From the NCBI GenBank assembly GCA_964459465.1, contig CAYWLR010000019.1:4471-68470 (forward strand): a stretch of 64,000 bases of DNA, read 5' to 3'. Below, in pieces: positions 52,331-61,281 of the stretch. The notes under the pieces were generated by a model. The model saw only the letters and a list, made by a program, of their open reading frames with translations, did not search any database and was not told the DNA's origin. Source of the stretch: CALAMC01 sp964459465. GTDB lineage: Bacteria; Zixibacteria; MSB-5A5; GN15; PGXB01. The number at the start of each line of letters is the position of its first letter. Within the stretch, counting starts at the first letter, position 1. Both the position numbers and the translations under genes were made by a program.

Positions 52331-53020
52331 ATGTCCGGAGAAAAAATTCTGGTAATCGAGGATGAACAAGACATCTCCGATCTGATTCGATACAACCTTG
52401 AGCGTGAGGGGCATTCTGTCATTCAGGTGACGTCGGGTGAAAAGGGACTGACCGAAGCCAGAAAAAGTAAACCGCAGCTTATACTCCTTGACTTGATGTT
52501 GCCGGGCATCGATGGCTTGCAGGTTTGCCGCGGCTTGAAAAGTGAAGATATAACGCGCGATATCCCGGTTATTATCCTGACCGCCAAAAGCGAGGAAGCC
52601 GATATCGTGGCCGGTCTGGAATTGGGGGCCGATGATTATATCACCAAACCATTCAGCCCAAGGGTCCTGCTGGCCCGTTTGAGGGCCGTTTTAAGACGCA
52701 AGGCCGAGGCTGTTATTCCCGATGGCCGAACCATTGTATTTCGTAACCTTCGAATCGACCCCGGCAAACATCTGGTATCTGTCGGCGGCAAAACGATAGC
52801 ATTGACCCATACCGAGTTTAACCTGATTCATGTTCTGGCGCGCCGTCCCGGTTGGGTGTTTACGCGCAATCAACTGGTTGACGCCATTCGCGGAGAAGAC
52901 GTGTTTATAACGGATCGTACGATCGACGTTCACGTCGCCGGTTTAAGAAAAAAACTCGGTAAAGGCAATGATTTTATCGAAACTATCCGGGGCGTCGGGT
53001 ATCGCTTTAAGGAGTCATAA
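52331..53020 (+). CDS. phoB: PhoB/PhoP-type response regulator
   Basis: 229 residues from ATG 52331 (GGGGGATTGTA upstream; the ATG at 52316 is less likely). Receiver domain: acidic pocket EDEQD near 10, phospho-acceptor in LILLDLMLPGIDG near 52, TAKSE and the Lys in YITKPFSP near 100. The C-terminal winged helix of the OmpR/PhoB class has TEFNLIHVLARRPGWVFTRN and RTIDVHVAGLRKKLG. Followed by phoR with a 1-nt overlap and by pst genes, which supports control of phosphate starvation genes. Confidence 0.92.
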   Translation: MSGEKILVIEDEQDISDLIRYNLEREGHSVIQVTSGEKGLTEARKSKPQLILLDLMLPGIDGLQVCRGLKSEDITRDIPVIILTAKSEEADIVAGLELGADDYITKPFSPRVLLARLRAVLRRKAEAVIPDGRTIVFRNLRIDPGKHLVSVGGKTIALTHTEFNLIHVLARRPGWVFTRNQLVDAIRGEDVFITDRTIDVHVAGLRKKLGKGNDFIETIRGVGYRFKES

Positions 53021-54792
53021 TGCCGAGCAAACGTATCATCTGGCTATTATACCCGTCATATCTGGTTATAACGGTTGCGGCCGTGGTTATTATGGGCTGG
53101 TATGGCATCAGGTCGCAAAAGCAGAACCTCCTGAATTATGTAGAATCGGTGTTATATGATCGCGCCCTGATCGTTGCGGGTCAGATAGCAGAGCCCCTGT
53201 CGAGAGGTGATCTGGAACCGGCCCGGCAGTTTTGCGAGCGGGTCGGCCAGATTTCGACAACAAGAATTACCGTCATCGATACCGCCGGGATGGTTCTCGT
53301 TGATACCGAGCAGGACCCCGGCACCATGGAAAATCACCGGAATCGACCGGAAATGATCGATGCATGGCAATCGGGTCGGGGGATCTCCATTCGTTTCAGC
53401 AATACCCGGCAGGTAAGATTGATGTATGTGGCGGCGCGGGTCGAAAACGGCGACCGGATTTTAGGAATAGTGCGGACGGCGCTTCCGGTCACCTTTATCG
53501 ACGAGGAAATCGGTCACGCCGAAAAACGGGCGGTGCTGGTCGGACTGTTCGTCGCGGCCCTGGCGGCCATCGTCAGCTATTTGGTCAGCCGCAAATTCAG
53601 CCGGCCTTTAATAGAACTGAAAGACGTCGCCCGGCGGTTTGCCGACGGCGATCTTGACCGACGCCTGCCGACATCGAATACGCAAGAAATCGGAGGCGTG
53701 GCATTGGCCATGAATGAGATGGCCCGGCAGTTGAGTGACAGGATTAATACGATTACACGCCAGAAGGGAGAACAGGAAGCGGTTCTGGCCAGCATGTCCG
53801 AGGGTGTTCTCGCCTTCGATACCAATGAACGATTGATTAATTTCAACCAGGCGGCGGCCCGATTTTTGGGACTTGATGCCTCGCGGGCTATGGGTCAGAC
53901 ACTGCACGAAGCCATACGTAATTCCCGCCTCCAGAAAATTATCCGTGAAGCGTTATGGTCAAAAAGGCCAATAGTGGATACCATCGAGTTCGCCGGAACG
54001 GAAGAGCGCTGGGCGCAAGCCTCGGCCACGGTCCTGAAAGACGCCGCTGGCGATGAAAGGGGCGTTCTGGTTGTGCTTAATGACATTACTCGAATGCGCA
54101 AGCTGGAAAACCTGCGGCGCGATTTTGTCGCCAACGTTTCGCACGAACTGAAAACTCCGGTCACGTCCATTATCGGTTCGGTGGAAACGCTTCTGGACGG
54201 AGCAGTCGGAAACAAAGACGAGGCCGATAGATTCCTGAAGGTCATCGCGCGGCAGTCGGACCGGCTGAATATAATAATAGAAGATTTGCTCCGGCTGTCG
54301 CGAATCGAAACCGAGGCCGAGAAGGGTGAGATCGTTCTGTCAAAAATGCCATTGCGGCCGGTTCTGCAGGCGGCCATAGCCGATTGTGAGTCTCTGGCCA
54401 GGACTAAATCATCACAACTGGTACTAAGCTGTGCCGACGATATTCAAGCCCGATTGAATGCGCCCCTGTTCGAGCAGGCCATAATTAATCTAATCGATAA
54501 TGCCTTGAAATACGGCGGCAGCAGCAAGCCCGTTGAAATCGGGGCTGTCGGCGATGAAATTTCCGTGCGAATAACGGTAAAAGATTATGGTTCGGGAATC
54601 GACGCCAAACATCTCCCGCGCATATTCGAGAGATTCTATCGGGTCGATAAATCCCGCAGCCGAGAATTGGGCGGGACCGGTCTGGGTCTGTCGATCGTGA
54701 AACATATCGTGATCGCCCACGGGGGCCGGATTACAGTCGAGAGTACGCCCGGTCAGGGTTCCATTTTTAGAATTGACCTGCCCGTCATTTGA
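53020..54792 (+). CDS. phoR: PhoR-type sensor histidine kinase
   Basis: 590 residues. Membrane segment one near 5-29, a periplasmic loop to about 165, and membrane segment two in AVLVGLFVAALAAIVSYLVS. HAMP (about 185-245), PAS (about 250-355), HisKA with the phospho-His in VSHELKTPVTSI near 374, and HATPase with LIDNALKYGG, DYGSGI and GGTGLGLSIVKHI. Start overlaps the phoB stop (TAATG). It senses the state of PstSCAB/PhoU and phosphorylates PhoB. Confidence 0.92.
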   Translation: MPSKRIIWLLYPSYLVITVAAVVIMGWYGIRSQKQNLLNYVESVLYDRALIVAGQIAEPLSRGDLEPARQFCERVGQISTTRITVIDTAGMVLVDTEQDPGTMENHRNRPEMIDAWQSGRGISIRFSNTRQVRLMYVAARVENGDRILGIVRTALPVTFIDEEIGHAEKRAVLVGLFVAALAAIVSYLVSRKFSRPLIELKDVARRFADGDLDRRLPTSNTQEIGGVALAMNEMARQLSDRINTITRQKGEQEAVLASMSEGVLAFDTNERLINFNQAAARFLGLDASRAMGQTLHEAIRNSRLQKIIREALWSKRPIVDTIEFAGTEERWAQASATVLKDAAGDERGVLVVLNDITRMRKLENLRRDFVANVSHELKTPVTSIIGSVETLLDGAVGNKDEADRFLKVIARQSDRLNIIIEDLLRLSRIETEAEKGEIVLSKMPLRPVLQAAIADCESLARTKSSQLVLSCADDIQARLNAPLFEQAIINLIDNALKYGGSSKPVEIGAVGDEISVRITVKDYGSGIDAKHLPRIFERFYRVDKSRSRELGGTGLGLSIVKHIVIAHGGRITVESTPGQGSIFRIDLPVI

Positions 54793-54823
54793 TTATCAAT
54801 TCCGGTCCATTCTCTAATCAAAC

Positions 54824-54858
54824 ATTAACCAATCCTTAATATTCTCTTAATAAAAAAC
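54824..54858 (+). promoter_or_regulatory. Pho-box-like 11-nt direct repeats before the porin gene
   Basis: Three TTAA cores begin at 54825, 54836 and 54847, exactly 11 nt apart, in the context CTTAATnnnnTCTTAATAAAA for the last two. A TATAAA at 54871-54876 could be the -10. Eleven-nt-spaced direct repeats are the usual layout of PhoB/PhoP sites. The same pattern precedes pstS. Confidence 0.6.
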
Positions 54859-55018
54859 AGGTTCAATCCATATAAACGTGGATTGGAAAAGCAATATAAG
54901 AAAACAAGCCATAATAACTATATGACAAACAAGGAGGGTGGCAAGAAAAGAATAATCATGAGGGCATTTTAATCAAGACTGTACTGACAATTAAAAAGGG
55001 ATATAATTGGAGAGAGAG

Positions 55019-56143
55019 ATGAGCAAATTTAATTTTTCAAAAATTCTGGTTCTATTGATGTCGATATCATTACTGGCAGGAGGAGCTTCCGCCGACAACT
55101 GGTATGAATCCGTGAAAGTGAAAGGGGACCTGCGTTATCGTCACGAAATGAAAAAGACCGACGACAATGATCCCCAGCATCGTCAGCGGATTCGGGCCCG
55201 GCTGGCAATTGAAGGCAAAGTTTCATCGGAAATCAGCGCCGCTGTTCAATTGGCGACCGGCTCTGATGACCCGATCTCCACCAATCAAACGCTCGACAAC
55301 GCTTTTTCCAGCAAGGATGTGCGACTCGATTTGGCCTATTTCGACTACAAGCCGATACAGGCGCCCGGATTGACAATAACCGGCGGCAAATTTCACAATC
55401 CGTTTCTAAGGCCGGGAACTTCGGAACTGCTCTGGGATGTGGACCTGAATCCCGAGGGCGGGGCAGCCAACTTCATCCATGATTTTGAGAATGTTACCCT
55501 GACTCTGGTGGGAGCCGGTCTATGGATAGACGAACGTTCCAAGGGCGATGATTCTTATCTGGCCGCATTTCAGGGGATGACCCGGTTTAATTTCAACGAG
55601 AAGAAATCAAGCGTGGCAGTCGGCGGTGGGTATTTCGGCTATGTAAATACCAAAGGTTTTCCGGTCTTTTTTGATTCCGGCGACCCGATGGGCAATTCAT
55701 CGGTGGAAATTTCTGATGGAGATGATTCTTATTATGAATATGTCGAGGATTATGAGTTGTTTGAAGTATTTGGGGAATTCACCCATAAATTCAATTATAT
55801 CCCGGTCACGGTCATGGCTGATTATGTAACCAATACCGCCGCCGACAGCCTTAATACCGGCTGGCTGGTCGGTTTCAGCGTCGGCAAAGCCAAAAAACGC
55901 GGCACCTGGGATGTGCGCTATATCTATCGTAATGTCGAGCGGGACGCCATGGTGGGCATGTTTACCGATTCGGATTTCCGCGACGGCGGAACCGACGCCA
56001 AGGGCCATGAGTTTGGCGGGTCCTATATGTTGAGCGACAAAGCCGCTTTCAACTTCACGTACTTTATAAATGAAATCGGTTTGGAAGAAGACGACCCGAC
56101 CGATTTTAACCGGATGCAGATAGATCTGCAATTGAAATTTTGA
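55019..56143 (+). CDS. Putative porin, probably phosphate-regulated
   Basis: 374 residues from ATG 55019 (GGAGAGAG upstream). Signal peptide (FSKILVLLMSISLLAGGASA), then beta-strand-rich sequence of the putative-porin type: VKVKGDLRYRHEMKKTDD, RQRIRARLAIEGKV, GLTITGGKFHNPFL, ending MQIDLQLKF with a terminal Phe as in outer-membrane porins. Lies between phoR and pstS behind a Pho-box-like repeat, so it may admit phosphate. Specificity is inference from context. Confidence 0.8.
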   Translation: MSKFNFSKILVLLMSISLLAGGASADNWYESVKVKGDLRYRHEMKKTDDNDPQHRQRIRARLAIEGKVSSEISAAVQLATGSDDPISTNQTLDNAFSSKDVRLDLAYFDYKPIQAPGLTITGGKFHNPFLRPGTSELLWDVDLNPEGGAANFIHDFENVTLTLVGAGLWIDERSKGDDSYLAAFQGMTRFNFNEKKSSVAVGGGYFGYVNTKGFPVFFDSGDPMGNSSVEISDGDDSYYEYVEDYELFEVFGEFTHKFNYIPVTVMADYVTNTAADSLNTGWLVGFSVGKAKKRGTWDVRYIYRNVERDAMVGMFTDSDFRDGGTDAKGHEFGGSYMLSDKAAFNFTYFINEIGLEEDDPTDFNRMQIDLQLKF

Positions 56144-56164
56144 TTCAGCAAAAAAATTGAATGT

Positions 56165-56184
56165 CTTAATGAAATCTTAATAAA
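56165..56184 (+). promoter_or_regulatory. Pho-box-like direct repeat before pstS
   Basis: TTAA cores at 56166 and 56177, 11 nt apart, within CTTAATGAAATCTTAATAAA, nearly the same as the repeat before the porin gene. It lies 40-58 nt upstream of the pstS start, so in the -35 region of a plausible promoter. Confidence 0.6.
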
Positions 56185-56223
56185 AGAAACTGAAGTTTGA
56201 TGGAAAGGATTAAGGAGGAAAAG

Positions 56224-57075
56224 ATGAAAAAGACTTTATTCTTGTTGACCGCAACTCTGGTGATATCCGGATTCGTGATTGCCGGGACCAATATCACTAT
56301 AAAGGGCTCCGATACGCTGATTCGGCTTGGCCAGAGATGGGCCGAAGAATATATGAAAATAAACGGCGGCGTGGTCATACAGGTCGCGGGCGGCGGCTCG
56401 GGAACCGGGATTGCGGCCCTTTTGAACGGCACGACCGATATTTGCGAATCCTCGCGCGATATGAAGGAAAAGGAATATTCCCAGGCCAAAGATAAAGGTA
56501 TCATGCCCTACAGGGTTTCGGTTGCCCTTGATGGCATTGCCGTGTTCTTGAATGAAAAAAACAAGGTTCAGGAATTGAGCATTGCCCAATTGAAGGGGAT
56601 ATATACGGGGGCGATCACAAACTGGAAAGAAGTCGGTGGCAACGATGCCCGGATTATTGTTTACGGCCGTGAGAACAACAGCGGAACGTACGTTTATTTC
56701 AAAGAAGAGGTTCTGGGTAACGAAGATTACTCGGAGTACACCCAGACATTGCCCGGGACCGCGGCGGTGGTTAACGCCGTCTCCAAAGACGTCAATGGTA
56801 TCGGATACGGCGGTATTGCCTGGGCTAAAGGGGTTAAATACGCGGCGATTAAAAAGGATGATGCCAGTCCGTCTGTCCTGCCTTCGGTAGAGACGGTATC
56901 GGGAGGTTCCTATCCGATTTCGAGAGAATTGTATTGGTTTTTCAACGGCAAGCCGACTGGCCAGTTGAAAGATCTTGTCAACTGGGCATTAAGCGAGGCG
57001 GGTCAGAAAATAGCCGAAGAAGTTGATTATATACCGCTTCCCCGGGAACGGGCCAAAGAAATGACCATTGAGTAA
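56224..57075 (+). CDS. pstS: Phosphate ABC transporter substrate-binding protein
   Basis: 283 residues from ATG 56224 (AAGGAGG upstream). Signal peptide KKTLFLLTATLVISGFVIAG. Phosphate-binding loops: KGSDTLIRLG near 27, GGGSGTGIAALLNGTTDI near 59, GRENNSGTYVYFKE near 150. Periplasmic binding protein fold, shorter than E. coli PstS but normal for the PstS_2 type. First gene of pstSCAB-phoU. Confidence 0.94.
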   Translation: MKKTLFLLTATLVISGFVIAGTNITIKGSDTLIRLGQRWAEEYMKINGGVVIQVAGGGSGTGIAALLNGTTDICESSRDMKEKEYSQAKDKGIMPYRVSVALDGIAVFLNEKNKVQELSIAQLKGIYTGAITNWKEVGGNDARIIVYGRENNSGTYVYFKEEVLGNEDYSEYTQTLPGTAAVVNAVSKDVNGIGYGGIAWAKGVKYAAIKKDDASPSVLPSVETVSGGSYPISRELYWFFNGKPTGQLKDLVNWALSEAGQKIAEEVDYIPLPRERAKEMTIE

Positions 57076-57095
57076 AATTACGCCCTCTTCCCAAT

Positions 57096-57131
57096 AATTC
57101 ATGGCGGCGGTTTTGACCGCCGCCATGAATT
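57096..57131 (+). repeat. 15-bp intercistronic hairpin between pstS and pstC
   Basis: Perfect stem AATTCATGGCGGCGG / CCGCCGCCATGAATT with a TTTTGA loop and no T run. It ends 12 nt before the pstC start. Likely a 3' stabiliser for pstS mRNA that lets the binding protein be made in excess over the permease. Confidence 0.65.
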
Positions 57132-57143
57132 GCCAAATGCCGT

Positions 57144-58103
57144 ATGATTGAATTAAAATTTAAACGGAAATCGAAATTACGAGAATTTCTTGGCGAGAAG
57201 TTTATTTCCGTTAATGCTTTTGCCGCTCTGATAGGTATTTTACTTATTTTCGTTTTTATTTTTAAAGAAGCCCTGCCCATTTTCACCGACGAGGACATAC
57301 GCGACGAAGTCACCGTCGAAAGGATGATTTTCAAACAGGAATTCTATGAGGGCCGTGAACCGAAATTTTCCTGGCAACCCAATTCCGATGTCCCCAAGTA
57401 TTCGCTCTACCCGCTGTTTCTGGGGACGATAAAGGCGGCCATAATCGCCATGCTCTTTGCCGTCCCGCTGGGAGTGGGCGCGGCGATCTATTCCTCGCAA
57501 TTCGCCGGGAAACGTATGAGAGAAATAATCAAGCCGGTCATCGAAATGCTGGCGGCTATTCCGTCGGTCGTGCTGGGCTTTTTTGCCCTGATGCTATTGG
57601 CGACTTTTTTACAAAACGTATTAGGTTTGACATTCCGATTAAATGCTTTGAACGCCGGAATTGCCCTCGGCCTGGCCGTCATCCCGATCATATTTACTGT
57701 GGCCGAGGATGCCATGACCTCGGTGCCAAAATCCCTGCGTGATGCCGCTATTGCCCTGGGTGCAAATCCCTGGCAGGTTTCACTTACTATGGTTTTCCCG
57801 GCGGCGATGCCGGGGATCGCGGCCGGTATAGTTCTGGGCTTCGGGCGGGCGATCGGCGAAACCATGATTGTTCTTATGGCTTCCGGCAATGCCGCCATTG
57901 TCTCGGCCAGCTTCGTAGAATCCATCAGGACTTTCTCGGCCACCATCGCTGCCGAACTGGCCGAAGTCGTTTTCGGTGGGGCCCATTATACCGTGCTTTT
58001 CTTTATTGGGTCACTGCTGTTTGTGTTCACTTTCCTGATAAATTTGAGCGGCGATCTGATTCTTATGAAGCTGAAAGAAAAACTTCAGGGTAAATTGAAT
58101 TGA
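57144..58103 (+). CDS. pstC: Phosphate ABC transporter permease PstC
   Basis: 319 residues, six-helix permease of the binding-protein-dependent type. Seen: an N-terminal segment FAALIGILLIFVFIFKEALP, GTIKAAIIAMLFAVPLGVGA, the IPSVVLGFFAL motif and the EAA-like loop ALGANPWQVSLTMVFPAAMP contacting PstB. Weak ribosome site; translation may depend on the hairpin upstream. Overlaps pstA by 4 nt. Confidence 0.93.
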   Translation: MIELKFKRKSKLREFLGEKFISVNAFAALIGILLIFVFIFKEALPIFTDEDIRDEVTVERMIFKQEFYEGREPKFSWQPNSDVPKYSLYPLFLGTIKAAIIAMLFAVPLGVGAAIYSSQFAGKRMREIIKPVIEMLAAIPSVVLGFFALMLLATFLQNVLGLTFRLNALNAGIALGLAVIPIIFTVAEDAMTSVPKSLRDAAIALGANPWQVSLTMVFPAAMPGIAAGIVLGFGRAIGETMIVLMASGNAAIVSASFVESIRTFSATIAAELAEVVFGGAHYTVLFFIGSLLFVFTFLINLSGDLILMKLKEKLQGKLN

Positions 58104-59062
58104 AGAATCTGGAAGAAATAAAAACGACCGGCTCCAACACGGTATCACGAGAACTGGCCTTTAATCCCAAATCCAGCGGGATGATCCCCCGCTTTCTGAC
58201 CTTGATGGCAGTGATCATTATAATTGCCATGCTGACAATAATCATGGCCAACATTTTTATCGGCGGGGTTGGTACTTTGAGCTGGGAATTTTTAAGCCGT
58301 CCTCCCGAACAGGGTATGGAGGCCGGAGGCGTTTTCCCGGCCATTTTCGGAACCGTCGCGCTGGTGTTGCTCATGGTAGTTGCGGTGTTGCCCGTAGGTG
58401 TTCTCACGGCCATTTATCTTCAGGAGTATACTCGGCCTGATTCAAAAACAACGCGCTTGATTAGAATCGCCATCAATAACCTCGCGGGCGTGCCATCGAT
58501 TGTCTTCGGACTTTTCGGTCTGGGTTTTTTCATAGGTTTCGTTGGCGGTGGAATCGACAAAGTTTTTTCCCCGTCGGCGGGTCCGGTCTGGGGGCAACCG
58601 GCCATTATATGGGCGGCGCTGACATTGGCGATTCTGACTCTTCCGGTTGTGATTATTTCTACCGAAGAAGCGCTTCGGACAATTCCCGGCGAACTGAAGG
58701 ATGCCAGTTATGCATTGGGTGGGACCAAATTACAGACAATTCGGAGGATCATACTGCCGCAAGCTATGCCGGGGATTTTTACGGGCTCCATTTTAGCCAT
58801 CAGTCGCGGAGCGGGCGAGGTTGCTCCGATTATGTTTACCGGCGCGGCTTATTACCTGCCATATTTACCGCAAAGACTTAATGACCAATTCATGGAATTG
58901 GGTTATCATATATATATTATGGCAACGCAGTCACCCGACATTGAGGCCACCAAACCGATTTTATTCGGAACGGTGCTGGTATTGTTATTGTTGACTTTTA
59001 TGCTTAATCTGGTCGCTATTATGATCAGATCCCGAATGAGGAAGAGGCGCGCTAATGTCTGA
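58100..59062 (+). CDS. pstA: Phosphate ABC transporter permease PstA
   Basis: 320 residues, partner permease. TTG start overlapping the pstC stop. Six membrane segments beginning LTLMAVIIIIAMLTIIMANI; VPSIVFGLFGLGFF and the coupling loop ALGGTKLQTIRRIILPQAMP match PstA. Overlaps pstB by 8 nt. Confidence 0.93.
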   Translation: MKNLEEIKTTGSNTVSRELAFNPKSSGMIPRFLTLMAVIIIIAMLTIIMANIFIGGVGTLSWEFLSRPPEQGMEAGGVFPAIFGTVALVLLMVVAVLPVGVLTAIYLQEYTRPDSKTTRLIRIAINNLAGVPSIVFGLFGLGFFIGFVGGGIDKVFSPSAGPVWGQPAIIWAALTLAILTLPVVIISTEEALRTIPGELKDASYALGGTKLQTIRRIILPQAMPGIFTGSILAISRGAGEVAPIMFTGAAYYLPYLPQRLNDQFMELGYHIYIMATQSPDIEATKPILFGTVLVLLLLTFMLNLVAIMIRSRMRKRRANV

Positions 59063-59885
59063 GGATATTATTTTGGCAGAAGAAGAAAAAGCAAGAATCA
59101 GTCTTCCGGAAAGCGGACCGGTCGGGAAAAATCGCTTGAAAATGACCGTGGAAAAGTTGAATTTCTTTTATGGCAAAAACCAGGTATTGTTTGACATTTC
59201 CATGGACATACAGGAGAATATGGTGACGGCCCTGATCGGGCCTTCCGGTTGCGGAAAATCGACTTTCTTAAGAACTCTCAACCGCATGAATGAAACGATT
59301 CCCGGAGTCCACTTGGAAGGAACGATCAAGCTTGATGGTATTGATATCTATAAGGATTTTGATGATCCGTCAGCCGTCCGCACCCGGGTCGGAATGGTCT
59401 TTCAAAAATCGAATCCATTTCCCAAATCCATATTTGAAAATGTCGCTTATGGCCTCCGCGTCAACGGCATCAAAGACAGACGAATTATAACCGAGGTCGT
59501 GGAGGATTCTCTCAAGCGCGCTTTTTTATGGGAAGAGGTCAAGGATAAGCTGGAAAACAATGCTTATATGCTATCCGGCGGTCAACAGCAGAGATTGTGC
59601 ATCGCCAGGGCGCTGGCCATACGGCCGGAGATAATTCTTATGGATGAACCGGCCTCGGCTCTTGATCCTCTATCCACCTCCAAAATTGAAGACCTGATCG
59701 GTGAATTGAAGAAAAACTATACGATAGTGATCGTGACTCACAATATGCAGCAGGCCGCTCGCATATCGGACTATACGGCCTTCTTCTATGAGGGAGTTTT
59801 AATCGAATTCGGCCCGACCACGAAGATATTCACTAAACCGGGCAAGAAGAAAACCGAAGATTATATTACCGGTCGTTTCGGATAA
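59055..59885 (+). CDS. pstB: Phosphate ABC transporter ATPase PstB
   Basis: 276 residues. Walker A GPSGCGKST near 62, Q-loop VFQKSNPFPKSIFENVAYG, signature LSGGQQQR near 174, Walker B IILMDEPASALDP near 193, H-loop VTHNMQQAARI. The ending TEDYITGRFG is PstB-typical. The first 30 residues are an acidic extension not seen in E. coli PstB. Energises PstCA. Confidence 0.95.
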   Translation: MSEDIILAEEEKARISLPESGPVGKNRLKMTVEKLNFFYGKNQVLFDISMDIQENMVTALIGPSGCGKSTFLRTLNRMNETIPGVHLEGTIKLDGIDIYKDFDDPSAVRTRVGMVFQKSNPFPKSIFENVAYGLRVNGIKDRRIITEVVEDSLKRAFLWEEVKDKLENNAYMLSGGQQQRLCIARALAIRPEIILMDEPASALDPLSTSKIEDLIGELKKNYTIVIVTHNMQQAARISDYTAFFYEGVLIEFGPTTKIFTKPGKKKTEDYITGRFG

Positions 59886-59895
59886 GGATTGGTTT

Positions 59896-60573
59896 ATGAC
59901 AAAGCATTATCAAAATGAAATAACGAAACTCAAGAAAGATATACTTCACGTGACGGCCCTCGTGGAAGAGAATCTGCGGACAGCGGTCAAGGCCATTACC
60001 GAGCGCAATCCCGTGCTGGCGCAGGATGTTATCAATCGGGATATCGAGATCGACAATTATGAGGTCGAACTTGAGGAAGAAGTTTTGAAGCTTCTGGCGC
60101 TGTATCAGCCGGTGGCCATTGATCTGCGATTTATAATAGCCGTCATGAAAATAAACAACGATTTGGAAAGAATCGGTGATTTGGCGGAAAATATCGCCGA
60201 GCGGGCCATTTCGTTGGCCAAAAAGCCGGATATGGTCGTTCCTTTTGACCTCAACGGTCTTCTGGCCAAAGTTATGAGCATGGTAAAAATGAGCGCCGAT
60301 GCCATGGTTGAAATGGACACGCAAATCGCCCGGGAGGTATGCGAGGCCGATGATGATATCGATGAAAGCCATCGTCAGACCTACCGGGCCGTGATCGAGG
60401 AACTCAAACGCCAGCCGGAAAACGCCAATTATCTTATTGACCTTTTAAGCGTGTCGCGCAACCTTGAGAGAATCGCCGACCACGCCACCAATATTGCCGA
60501 AGACGTTATATATATGGTTGAAGGCGAAATTGTCCGGCACCAGGATATTGAAATTCAAAACGGCCTGATATAG
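59896..60573 (+). CDS. phoU: Phosphate signalling protein PhoU
   Basis: 225 residues with two three-helix PhoU repeats, each with the metal-binding E/DxxxD pattern (RDIEIDNYEVELEEE near 55 and EADDDIDES near 153; NLERIADHATNIAEDV near 193). Cytoplasmic negative regulator that links PstSCAB to PhoR. Ten nt after pstB; last of the operon. Confidence 0.94.
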   Translation: MTKHYQNEITKLKKDILHVTALVEENLRTAVKAITERNPVLAQDVINRDIEIDNYEVELEEEVLKLLALYQPVAIDLRFIIAVMKINNDLERIGDLAENIAERAISLAKKPDMVVPFDLNGLLAKVMSMVKMSADAMVEMDTQIAREVCEADDDIDESHRQTYRAVIEELKRQPENANYLIDLLSVSRNLERIADHATNIAEDVIYMVEGEIVRHQDIEIQNGLI

Positions 60574-60613
60574 CCGCCTAACTTAAGAATTTACAAGGAC
60601 ATCGGGTATCGAT

Positions 60614-60633
60614 AGCCGGAAAAATTTCCGGCT
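60614..60633 (+). terminator. Palindrome after phoU
   Basis: Inverted repeat AGCCGGAAA / TTTCCGGCT separated by 2 nt, 40 nt after phoU. No T run; possible weak terminator or 3' stability element. Confidence 0.4.
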
Positions 60634-60778
60634 GGGCGAAAAATTTATGTTGCCAAATTTGCAAATTCCGATATATTTTATAGTATGAATTGTGAATTAT
60701 TTTATTCCGTAGGGTTTTAGTTTGTTCGATATCTTCTTTTAACATATCCAGGCAAATAACAAATTCTTTCGTTTAAAC

Positions 60779-60828
60779 GTTTATCAGTCAGGTCTCTTTT
60801 GAGCTGTCCGAGTGCCTGAAGGATAAAC
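60779..60828 (+). promoter_or_regulatory. Structured 5' leader of the RRM gene
   Basis: Outer stem GTTTATC / GATAAAC (60779-60785 and 60822-60828) and inner stem TCAGG / CCTGA (60788-60792 and 60815-60819) stack into one fold ending 6 nt before AAAGGAG. A folded leader is common for cold-shock or autoregulated RNA-binding protein genes. No known riboswitch class recognised. Confidence 0.45.
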
Positions 60829-60846
60829 AGACTAAAGGAGCGTTTT

Positions 60847-61113
60847 GTGAACATTTACGTCGGCAATCTGTCTTACAACACTAATGAAGAATCTCTTCGG
60901 AGTGCCTTCGAAAGCTATGGCGAAGTCGCCAATGTTAACGTGATCAAAGATAGAATGACTGGCCAGTCTCGTGGTTTCGCTTTCGTCGAAATGCCGTCCG
61001 ATGATCAGGCGCAGTCGGCTATCGACGGTCTGAACGGGCATGAGCTTGACGGTCGTCAACTGCGCATCAATATCGCGCGCAGAAAAGATGAAGGCCGCGG
61101 CCCGCGCGACTGA
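60847..61113 (+). CDS. RRM-domain RNA-binding protein
   Basis: 88 residues, single RNA-recognition motif. RNP2 is IYVGNLSY at residues 3-10 and RNP1 RGFAFVEM near 44-51; the short Arg/Gly tail RRKDEGRGPRD follows. Of the glycine-rich bacterial Rbp type related to cyanobacterial cold-induced proteins. GTG start with AAAGGAG upstream and a structured leader. Probably binds single-stranded RNA as a chaperone; targets unknown. Confidence 0.92.
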   Translation: MNIYVGNLSYNTNEESLRSAFESYGEVANVNVIKDRMTGQSRGFAFVEMPSDDQAQSAIDGLNGHELDGRQLRINIARRKDEGRGPRD

Positions 61114-61156
61114 TTTCGAATACTGAAAACAAGTTTATTCAGATATTCCGATGAAG

Positions 61157-61180
61157 GGGTGGTTAAGCCACCCTTTTTTT
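61157..61180 (+). terminator. Rho-independent terminator of the RRM gene
   Basis: Stem GGGTGG / CCACCC with a 5-nt loop and a run of nine T, 43 nt after the stop at 61113. Confidence 0.9.
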
Positions 61181-61281
61181 TTATCATTTTGTCTCCTCTG
61201 CCCTTTAATAATGAGGCCTTGATTTATGGGCCGAAATCCTGTACATTAAGAATGGACAGAATTCCAAGGGCGGCCCATTAA

